A stretch of 64,000 nucleotides of DNA. It comes from Inia geoffrensis. Taxonomy: Eukaryota; Chordata; Mammalia; Artiodactyla; Iniidae. The notes under the pieces were generated by a model, which saw nothing but the letters and a program-made list of their open reading frames with translations, ran no database searches and was not told where the DNA came from. Below, piece by piece: positions 55,580-64,000 of this stretch; the first letter of the stretch is position 1; each line of letters opens with the position of its first letter. A program made the position numbers and the translations under genes. The stretch is taken from positions 17,425,501-17,489,500 of the forward strand of contig CM070910.1 in the NCBI GenBank assembly GCA_036417435.1. Direction: 5' to 3'.

Positions 55580-57872
55580 TCCCTAGGTAGGTTCATTCTT
55601 AGGTATTTTATTCTTTTTGTTGCAATGGTAAATGGGAGTGTTTCCTTAATTTCTCTTTTCAGATTTTTCATCATTAGTATATAGGAATACAAGAGATTTC
55701 TGTGCATTAATTTTGTATCCTGCAACTTTACCAAATTCATTCATAAGCTCTAGTAGTTTTGTGGTGGCATCTTTAGGATTCTCTATGTATAGTATCATGT
55801 CATCTGCAAACAGTGACAGTTTTACTTCTTTTCCAATTTGGATTCCTTTTATTTCTTTTTCTTCTCTGATTGCCGTGGCTAGGACTTCCAAAACTATGTT
55901 GAATAATAGTGGTGAGAGTGGACATTCTTGTCTTGTTGCTTATCTTACAGGAAATGCTTTCCGTTTTTCACCATTGAGAATGATGTTTGCTGTGCGTTTG
56001 TCGTATATGGCCTTTATTATGTTGAGGTAGGTTCCCTCTATGCCCACTTTCTGGAGAGTTTTTATCATAAACGGGTGTTGAATTTTTGTCAAAAGCTTTT
56101 TCTGCATCTATTGAGATGATCATATGGTTTTTATCCTTCAATTTGTTAATATGGTGTATCACATTGATTTATTTGCCTATACTGAAGAATCCTTGCATCC
56201 CTGGGATAGATCCCACTTGATCATGTTGTATGATCCTTTTAATGTGTTGTTGGATTCTGTTTGCTAGTATTTTGTTGAAGATTTTTCCATCTATATTCAT
56301 CAGTGATATTGGTCTGTAATTTTCTTTTTTTGTAGTATCTTTGCTGGTTTTGGATTCAGGGTGATGGTGGCCTCATAGAATGAGTAGGAGAGTGTTCCTT
56401 CCTCTGCAATTTTTTGGAAGAGTTCAATAGAATGTTTGATAGAATTCACCTGTGAAGCTATCTGGTCCGGGACTTCTATTTGTTGGAAGGTTTTTAATCA
56501 CAGTTTCAATTTCGTTACTTGTGATTGGTCTGTTCATATTTTCTATTTCTTCCTGGTTCAGTCTTGGAAGGTTATACCTTTCTAAGAATTTGTCCATTTC
56601 CTCCAGGTTCTCCCTTTTATTGGCATAGAGTTGCTTGTCGTAGTCTCTTAGGATGCTTTGTATTTCGGCGGTGTCTATTGTAACTTCTCCTTTTTCATCT
56701 TTAACTTTATTGATTTGAGTCCTCTCCCTCTTTTTCTTGAGAAGTCTGGCTAATAGTTTATCAATTCTGCTTATCTTCTCAAAGGACCAGCTGTTAGTTT
56801 TATTGATCTTTGCTATTGTTTCCTTTGTTTCTATTTCATTTATTTCTGCTCTGATGTTTATGTTGTCTTTCCTTCTGCTAACTTTGGGTTTCATTTGTTC
56901 TTCTTTCTCTAGTTCCTTTAGGTGTAAGGTTAGACTGTTTATTTGAGATGTTTCTTGTTTCTTGAGGTAGGCTTGTATAGCTATAAACTTCTTAGAACTG
57001 CTTTTGCTGCATCCCATAGGTTTTGGATCGTCGTGTTTTTATTGTCATTTGTCTCTAGGTATTTTTTGATTTCCTCTTAGATTTCTTCAGTGATCTCTTG
57101 GTTACTTAGTAACGTATTGTTTGGCCTCCATGTGTTTGTGTTTTTTACGTTCTTTTCCCTATAATTCATTTCTAATCTCATAGTGTTGTGGTCAAAAGAT
57201 GCTTGATATGATGTCAATTTTCTTAAATTTACTGAGGCTTGATTTGTGACCCAAGATGTGATCTATCCTGGAGAATGTTCCATGCGCACTTGAGAAGAAA
57301 GTGTAATGTGCTGTTTTTGGATGGAATGTCCTATAAATATCAATTAAATCTCTCTGGTCTCTTGTGTCATTTAAAGCTTCTGTTTCCTTATTAATTTTCA
57401 TTTTGGATGATCTGTCCATTGGTGTAAGTGAGGTGTTAAAGTCCCCCACTGTTATTGTGTTACTGTTGATTTCCTCTTTTATAGCTGTTACCAGTTGCCT
57501 TATGTATTGAGGTGCTCCTATGTTGGGTGCATATATATTTATAATTGTTATATATTCTTCTTGGATTGATCCCTTGATCATTATGTAGTACCCGTCCTTG
57601 TCTCTTGTAACATTCTTTATTTTAAAGTCGATTTTAGCTGATATGAGTATTGCTACTCCAGCTTTCTTTTGATTTCCATTTGCACGGAATATCTTTTTCC
57701 ATCCCCTCACTTTCAGTCTGAATGTGTCCCTAGGTCTGAAGTGGGTCTCTTGTAGAAAGCATATATATGGGTCTTGTTTTTGTATCCATTCAGCAAGACT
57801 GTGTCTTTTGGTTGGAGCATTTAATCCATTCACGTTCAAGGTAATTATCGATATGTATGTTCCTATGACCAT
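55580..57872 (-). pseudogene. L1 ORF2 (endonuclease and RT), truncated and frameshifted
   Basis: The first 226 codons (57,872 to 57,192) are open and cover most of the endonuclease: TLNVNGLN, LQETHF, GDFNTSLTPMDRSS and SRIDHILGHK. A two-base deletion near 57,195 (atcttttgacc versus atcttttccgacc in the first L1) destroys the SDH motif frame. RT sequence follows in pieces: 57,017-56,424 ([17 protein letters not shown]), 56,162-55,968, and 55,891-55,646 with an intact [10 protein letters not shown] catalytic motif. The thumb-to-C-terminal part, including the Cys-rich end, is absent. Not functional. Confidence 0.9.
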
Positions 57873-57930
57873 TTTCTTACTTGTTTTGGGTTTGTTTTTG
57901 TAGGTCCTTTTCTTCTCTTATGTTTCCCAC

Positions 57931-58831
57931 TTAAGAGAAGTTCCTTTAGCATTTGTTGTAGAGCTGGTTTGGTGGTGCTGAATTTTTTAGCTTTTGCTTG
58001 TCTGTAAAGCTTTTGATTTCTCCATCAAATCTGAATGAGATCCTTGCTGGGTAGAGTAATCTCGGTTGTAGGTTCTTCCCTTTCATCACTTAAAGTATAT
58101 CATGCCACTCCCTTCTGGCTTGTAGAGTTTCTGCTGAGAAATCAGCTGTTAACCTTATGGGAGTTCCCTTGTATGTTATTTGTCATTTTTCCTTTGCTTT
58201 CAGTAATTGTTCTTTGTCTTTAACTTTTGCCCATTTGATTACTATGTGTCTCAGAGTGTTTCTCCTTGGGTTTATCCTGTATGGGGCTCGCTGCACTTCC
58301 TGGACTTGGATGGCTATTTCCTTTCCCATGTTAGGAAAGTTTTCGACTATAATCTCTTCAAATATTTTCTCAGGTCCTTTCTCTCTCTCTTCTCCTTCTG
58401 GGACCCCTATAATGCGAATGTTGTGTTTAATGTTGTCCCAGAGGTCTCTTAGGCAGTCTTCATTTCTTTTCATCCTTTTTTCTTTATTCTGGTCTGCAGC
58501 AGTGAACTCCACCATTCTGTCTTCCAGGTTCTTCTGCCTATCCGTCCTTCTGCCTCAGTTATTCTGCTATTGATTCCTTCTAGTGTAGTTTTCATTTCAG
58601 TTATTGTTTTGTTCATCTGTGTTTGTTTGTTTAATTCTTCTAAGTCTTTGCTAAACATTTCTTGCATCTTCTCGATCTTTGCCTCCATTCTTTTTCTGAG
58701 TTCCTGGATCATCTTCACTATCATTATTCTATACTATTTTTCTGGAAGGTTGCCTATCTCCACTTCATTTAGTTGTTTTTCTGGGGTTTTTCTTGTTCCT
58801 TCATCTGGCACATAGCTCTCTGCCTTTTCAT
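57931..58831 (-). pseudogene. L1 ORF1, frameshifted
   Basis: It begins MKRQRAMCQMKEQEKP and shifts frame within about 20 codons. The coiled-coil part is readable at 58,724-58,470 (MFSKDLEELNKQ … INSRITEAEGRI) and the RRM part at 58,515-58,183 (NIRIIGVPEGEEREKGPEKIFEEIIVENFPNMGKEI, QVQEVQRAPYRINPRR). The C-terminal domain is recognisable to about 57,931 (…QQMLKELL), where the usual stop seems to have been lost by an extra T. Confidence 0.88.
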
Positions 58832-59728
58832 CTTGTCTATCTTTCTGTGAATGTGGTTTTTGTTCCACAGGCTTCAGGATTGTAGTTCTTCTTGCTTTTG
58901 CTGTCTGCCCTCTGGTGGATGAGGCTATCTAAGAGACTTGTGCAAGTTTCCTGATGGGAGGGACTGGTGGTGGGTAGAGCTGACTGTTGCTCTGGTGGAC
59001 AGAGCTCTTAAAACCTTAATCCTTTTGACTGCTGATGGGTGGAGCTGGGTACCCTCCCTGTTGGTTGTTTGGCCTGAGGTAACCCAACACTGGAGCCTAC
59101 CTGGGCTCTTTGGTGGGGCTAATGGTAGACTCTGGGAGGGCTCACACCTAGGAGTACTTCCCAGAACTTCTGCTACCAGTGTCCTTGTCCCCATGGTGAG
59201 ACACAGCCACACCCGCCTCTGCAGTGGACCCTCCAACATTAGCAGGTAGGTCTGGTTCAGTCTCCCTTGGGGTCACTGATCCTTCCCCTGGGTCCCGATG
59301 TGCACACTACTTTGTGTGTGCCCTCTAAAAGTGGAGTCTCTGTTTCCCCCAGTCCTGTCGAAGTCCTGCCGTCAAATCGTACTGGCCTTCAAAGTCTGAT
59401 TCTCTACAAGTTTCTCCTCCCGTTGCTGGAGCCCCGCGTTGGGAAGCCTGACGTGGGGCTCAGAACCTTCACTCCAGTGCATGGACTTCTGTGGTATAAG
59501 TGTTCTCCAGTGTGTCAGTCACCCACCCAGCGGTTATGGGATTTGATTTTACTGTGATTGTGTCTCCTTTTGGCTTCTCCTTTGTCTTTGGATGTGGGGT
59601 ATCTTTTTTGGTGAGTTCCAGTGTCTTCCTGTCGATGACTGTCCAGCAGCTAGCTGTGATTCTGGTGTTCTTGCAAGAGGGAGTGAGAGCACGTCCTTCT
59701 ACTCCACCATCTGAGTTAGGCTCCTACA
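58832..59728 (-). promoter_or_regulatory. L1 5' UTR (internal promoter region)
   Basis: About 900 bases of GC-richer leader before ORF1. It is open in several frames on the + strand (58,938-59,249; 59,267-59,557), with no recognisable protein. Its outer two thirds differ from the leader of the L1 at 585. L1 leaders act as Pol II promoters; activity is not shown here. Confidence 0.75.
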
Positions 59729-59735
59729 GTTTTTA
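59729..59735. repeat. Candidate target-site duplication, right copy, of the L1-SINE composite
   Basis: gttttta directly after the L1 5' end, matching 55,379-55,385. In the orientation of the element the site reads attt then aaaaac, which fits the L1 endonuclease preference for TT/AAAA. Confidence 0.6.
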
Positions 59736-59739
59736 AATT

Positions 59740-61000
59740 AATTAATATATTTGTATTTATGTCTAATCCTACCATCTCTTGTTGTCTATTTTCACTCCTT
59801 TTCTATTTATTACTCTCCTTCTTTGCCTTCTTTTAGGTTGAGTATTTTTCTCATTACATTTTCCCCCTTCTCCTACTTTAGCAGTTGTGCACACTGTTTT
59901 ATTGTTTACTCTCTGTCTTTTTATGGTTATCCTAGGCATGTTTTACATGCACACTTAACTGATCAATATTCAAAAATAGTAAGTACACATTCTATCCCTA
60001 GAATATATGAGAATATACTAGATAATACGAGAATCTTCTATTTTCCCTCTATGATACCATTGCTTTTGACATATAATTAGATATTTTAGTCTATCTTTAG
60101 TCTACTTTTACAACATATTATTGCTATTGTTTTATATAGTTATTTAAAAAACGGTTTACCCCCTTCCGGGCTCATTATTCCTTTGGGTGTCTCAGGCCTT
60201 CCAGTTGGAATCACCTTCCTCTACCTTGCAGTGCATCCTTTTGAATTTCTTTAATGAAGGTATATAGATAGAAACTTCTCTCAACCTTTGTTTGTTTAAC
60301 AATATCTTTATTTTGACTTCTGTCTTAAAAATATTTTCATAGAGTGTACAACTGTTGGTTGGTTTATTCTCTTTTAACACTTTGAGGATACCGTTCCATT
60401 GTTTCTGGGTTCCTTTGTTTCTACTCAGAGATCAGCTGTCAGTATAACTGTCATTCCTTTGTTTTAACTGGTCTTTTTTCTCTGTGTCTATGATCTCTTT
60501 GTCTTTGATGTTTTGTAGCTTCACTATGACCCTTCTAACAGTGAATTTCTTTGCATTTATTGTTTTGGATTTGCAGGGCTTCCTGATTCTAAGGATTAGA
60601 ATTTCCTCCATTTTTTGTGTTCTCTCCTGCTTGGGCTTTGATTATACAATTGTTAGTCCTTCTTATGCTATTCTCTCTGTTTCTCAACTTGTCCTTTATA
60701 TTTTCCATCTTCTTGTCTCTCTGTGCTGTAATGTGAAATTTTTCTTTTAATCTATTTTTCAGTTTTTTAGTTCCCTCTTCAGTTGGGTCTAATCCTCTGT
60801 TGATTTCAGTTTCACTCAACAATTCTTTTTTATTTCCAGAAGTTCTACTTAGTTCTTTTTCAAATATCCTTGGTCAATTTTTAAATAGTCTCTTGCTTCT
60901 GGCACACACTTCAAGTCCATATTTTATTTTTAAACATATTAAACACACTCATTTTTATGTTTCTGATAATCTTGGTATCTCAAGTCTTGCTTATGAAGAC
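59740..61000 (-). mobile_element. Old L1 (ORF1 and flanking region), antisense
   Basis: Antisense landmarks of an old L1 ORF1 region: tctactcagagatcagctgt, gtctttgatgttttgtagct, cactatgacccttctaacag, ttcctccattttttgtgttc, atattttccatcttcttg and tccagaagttctacttag. On the minus strand 60,822-60,589 is an open 77-codon piece with a coiled-coil look (NRLKEKFHITAQRDKKMENIKDKLRNREN). It may continue to about 61,000. Confidence 0.7.
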
Positions 61001-61972
61001 TTGTTTGCTTATATGTTTAGGTTCTCCACTGTAAGCTCATTATTCCTTTACACTGTCTATGACATTTCCCAAGCCTAGACTGCAGGTGGGTTTCCACAGA
61101 GGATTTGCATTTGCCTCTGTAAAGTTACTGACGAATCTTCAAACCCAGGACTACCATAAAGTACATTCCCAACTTGAAGTTTATAAATGATTGGCAAGTG
61201 GGAATTTGGTTTGTGAACTCATTTGATGTCTGGTGTTATTACAGAGATTCAGGGGAAATATTTTCCTCTAGGTGTGAATTTTCTTGTTTTACCCAGACAG
61301 GTAATTCTCCTTGGCTATGGATGGATGTTGAAGGGCTACATTATTTCTAGTTTGCCTTTATACTTTATGCTAGGAGATATTACTATTCGATTCACCATCC
61401 TGGGAGAGACCCCGTCAGTCTGTAACTGTCATTCACCTCGAGCCCATAAAGCTCAAGATGAACTTAAGCAAACACCCTCAGGGTAGATGTTGGCTTTAGT
61501 CATCAGCTCACATCTCTGGTTTCTTCTTCAAGTAGTTTTTGGTACCTGTGAATTTTTAACATTCCTACTATCTCATGTAAGCCTTTAAAGCTTTTCAAAA
61601 ACTCGATTATTTTAAGTTCTCTTCGATTATTTTAAGTTCTCCTGAAAGGGAGGGTCTGTTCAGAGTATGTCATCTATGATCATCTATGATTTTGCCTAAA
61701 ACAAAACTTGGAGTCCTTTTGAAAGCTGGGAAAATGATATTTAGATTTGATGTTGTTTAGCTGAGTCACCATATTAAAATAATTACAACTTTCAGAAACA
61801 GTAAAGTATACATTTCCTGCTAACGTCATTCTGTGGCTTGGGTCTTAATTACATGAGAATGGCAATTTTCATGTGTATAAGAATAGGAAATAATGATTAT
61901 TTGATCCTGTTAGTTTTTTGGACTTTTAATAAGTGAGACTTCATTGTATAACTTGTTTTCAAAAGCCAAACC
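61001..61972. other. Unassigned sequence with short tandem duplications
   Basis: No gene is recognised. A 20-bp unit tcgattattttaagttctct is repeated in tandem at 61,603-61,622 and 61,623-61,642, and a 10-bp unit catctatgat at 61,671-61,680 and 61,681-61,690. Confidence 0.5.
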
Positions 61973-62094
61973 GGGACTTCCTTGGCGGTCCAGTGGTTAA
62001 GACTCCACACTTCCACTGCAGGGGGCACGGGTTCAATCCCTGGTTGGGAAACAAAGATCCTGCATGCCGCATGGGACGGCCAAAAAAAAACACA
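61973..62094 (+). mobile_element. Short tRNA-derived CHR-type SINE, different subtype
   Basis: It reads gggacttccttggcggtcca, agtggttaagactcc, ggcacgggttcaatccctgg and atgccgcatgggacggcc before an A tail. The B box ggttcaatccc is closer to a tRNA B box than in the other copies. The flanks aaaagccaaacc and aaaaaacctaaacc suggest an imperfect duplication. Confidence 0.9.
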
Positions 62095-62106
62095 AAAAAC
62101 CTAAAC

Positions 62107-63325
62107 CAAGCAAGGTTTTAAACACATTGTTTATGTTTAATCTGAGACACAGAGAAATTTTAAAAATAGGGGGAAAAATGCTAGAAATTAAAAAAAGGTT
62201 TTATATCTTTTAAAATAAATTATTTTTTCTTTCTTGGTATATGAAAATGAGTTTTCTGTGTTTGAAATTTAGAAGTTTTCATAAACATGCCTTTTCCACA
62301 TGTTGACATAAGAATAAAATAAATAAGGAGCGATAGAAATCTCCCAAGGGATCATAGTTCCGGCATGAAAATGGGAAATAAAACTTCCAGTCTAACATTT
62401 AAGAGGCTCGGGTTCCATATTAAGGACTTGAGTCTTTGGAGTTTTTCACTGAGAAAATGCCTGTCTTGGGGCGGGGCGCGGGGCAGGGGCTCTGGTGTGA
62501 AAGATCACAAGACATCATTTCTTCAGTTTAATAATCCATTTAATACCATCTTTCAATCCCATTTCATGCTCAGTAAAGCAAGAATAAGTGAACCTTTTGC
62601 TGACACTGGTTTTGTTGAAGAGCTTTTGTTTATAAAGCAGTGGCGACATGATCTTATCATGTTCCATCATTATTGGTTTGCTTCTGTCCCCCATCCAAGT
62701 AATGCCTTCCTCTGATGTATGCAGTTTTTTCATAGCAGTGACTCCTGTCCTAGGCTGAAGGGGTTTGACAATACTTGCTCACTTTTAAAAGAGAGACATG
62801 TCTCAACTTTCTGCCTCAAAAATCTGTTTAAGTGATCACCTTTATTCAACCATCTCTGAATTTTAAGGAGGAAATATGAATTCGACTGCTTGAACGTGAA
62901 CAAAGGCAAAGGAAGCCCTGGACTGTTAAACTTCTAGGGGCTGCACGGTGGATAATTGATGACTTTACACTGAAACTAAGCTCTTCTGTGAGTTGTGATC
63001 ACCTAAGAAACATAGACTTATGATTGAGTGAGTGAGCAAAAGAGTCACATAGAGTCAAATAAAGACAACGCAGCCCTTAGCATTCTGTCTCCCTAAGATC
63101 TGTGACTGTTATGTGTGGTACCATATCTATTTTTGCTGTTTGAGATTTACAATAGTTCAAAATTTACAATAGTAATCAAAGGGATAGGAGTTTGCATGAA
63201 AAAATGTTTTCATGGGGTATATTTTAAGAGACTGATTCAGCATTTGCAAAGGAAATACATTATTATGGTTTTCATAAAATATGTATACTATGGCAATTTT
63301 ATCTTAAATTTCTATAGCACTTCAT
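62107..63325. other. Unassigned sequence
   Basis: No gene is recognised. A short GC-rich patch (ggggcggggcgcggggcagg, 62,469-62,488) stands out, followed by a 116-codon open frame (62,365-62,715) with no recognisable domain. Confidence 0.45.
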
Positions 63326-63488
63326 GGGCTGCTTCCACATAGTCAGTAACATTAATCTTTGTTTTTCAGATGAAAGAATGGAAATTCAGAGACTGAATGA
63401 ATGGCCTCAACAAAGTCCTATAATACAGTATTAGCAAAGCCCCTTCTAGAACCCAGGTCTTCCTACTCATAAACCAGTGCTCACTCTC
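63326..63488 (+). repeat. MIR SINE fragment
   Basis: Sense MIR: tgtttttcagatgaaagaat, ggaaattcagagactgaatg, agaacccaggtcttcctact and accagtgctcactc. Confidence 0.7.
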
Positions 63489-64000
63489 TCGTGTAACTCA
63501 GGCTCGTAGGGCCTCAGGAGTTCCCTGATGCCCCTCGTATTATCCTCCCTCTATCATACTTGGAAGGCCACACAAATTTACAGTAGATCCAGGCCTACAT
63601 TTCAAATCTAATCTCTGCTTTACCACAAGATAAATCTCCATTTCCAAGCACAGCAGCGGCCTATTAAGGGTTCATTAATATAGGCAAATGGACCAAGACA
63701 CCACTAAACGACTAAAGAGAGAGTTTAGAAAAATATCTATAAATATCAGCTCCCGCAAGGGTTTCATACTGACATCACGAAGAAGGATGTATCAAATGAA
63801 CACTGTGTGAGTAATGCTCACGATGAAAGTGCTTTCCCAGGAGGGCCTGAAGTTAGGTGGAAAGACAGAGTATGTGTCTAAGAGAACATCAGATTCCAGC
63901 CACCATTGGCATAAAGAAGGATGTGGAGCATCTTCATACCTTTGGATATATTTGGAAATATTTGGAGAATAAATAGAGAAAAACCTTAAGCATAAAAGTA
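63489..64000. other. Unassigned sequence at the window end
   Basis: No gene or recognised repeat. Confidence 0.5.

Larger units (their letters stand above)
55580..59728 (-). mobile_element. L1 with complete 5' end and missing 3' end, joined to a SINE
   Basis: On the minus strand this reads from an L1 5' end (aggagcctaactcagatgg, about 59,727) through a long 5' UTR, ORF1 and ORF2 as far as the region just after the RT palm (IATKRIKYLRMNLPRE), which corresponds to about 4495 in the first L1. The last ~1.85 kb of a normal L1 are absent; a SINE with its tail takes their place. 5' completeness with 3' absence is the reverse of usual L1 truncation. Confidence 0.93.

Noticed and set aside
55067..55684. 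205-codon + strand frame
   Set aside because: It runs from unassigned DNA across the antisense SINE and into the antisense L1, so it cannot be one gene.
62469..62488. GC-rich patch as a CpG-island promoter
   Set aside because: It is only about 20 bases long, with few CpGs and no gene start nearby.

Overview
This is a stretch of mammalian nuclear DNA, almost certainly from a cetacean. The main evidence is at least eleven tRNA-derived SINEs of the CHR type (head motif gggcttccctggtgg, Pol III A box tggcgcagtgg, B box near ggttcgtgccc, A-rich tail). CHR SINEs are known from Cetacea, Hippopotamidae and Ruminantia. The short GC-rich subtype seen here is, as I know it, typical of whales and dolphins, and I see none of the BovB or Bov-tA repeats that crowd ruminant DNA. 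The L1 elements are also of the artiodactyl/cetacean type.

I find no intact host protein-coding gene, no convincing exon, no tRNA or rRNA gene and no CRISPR array. Every long open frame either belongs to a broken L1, is an antisense shadow of one, crosses a SINE, or has no recognisable protein features. The window reads as intergenic or deep intronic DNA built from layered transposon insertions.

Layout: 1-584 unassigned; 585-6360 a 5'-complete but broken L1 on +, followed at once by a 302-bp antisense L1 piece (6361-6662); 6663-7937 unassigned with a MIR; 7938-9239 a 5'-inverted (twin-primed) L1 with target-site duplications and a nested SINE; 9240-11400 mostly unassigned; 11400-18700 old repeats (L2, old L1, two MER5A-like copies, ERV LTRs) with an unrecognised ~1.2-kb insert at 12.1-13.26 kb and a ~113-bp near-identical direct repeat; 18.7-23.5 kb sparse old L1/L2 and one long CHR SINE; 23.5-26.8 kb an older L1 on + with a SINE and a TA-rich microsatellite; 28.3-31.5 kb MIR, SINEs and an old antisense L1; 31.5-38.9 kb mostly unassigned; 38.9-42.4 kb MLT2-type LTR, L2, two short L1 3' ends, MIR and a Tigger-like element; 43.9-46.4 kb a CA microsatellite, two SINEs and an L1 3' end; 46.5-53.7 kb MER20, MIR, L2, SINEs and LTRs; 55.4-59.7 kb a composite element made of a full L1 5' end fused to a SINE; 59.7-61.0 kb an old antisense L1; 61-64 kb sparse.

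Nothing here supports a new gene system. The most informative structures are the L1-SINE composite at 55,379-59,735, which carries a 7-bp repeat exactly at both outer edges, the twin-primed L1 at 7.9-9.2 kb, the inverted L1 arms at 5.3-6.7 kb, and the unexplained 113-bp and ~310-bp duplicated segments between 14.8 and 18.7 kb. All family names are from memory of consensus features, with no database search; subfamily names should be treated as provisional.
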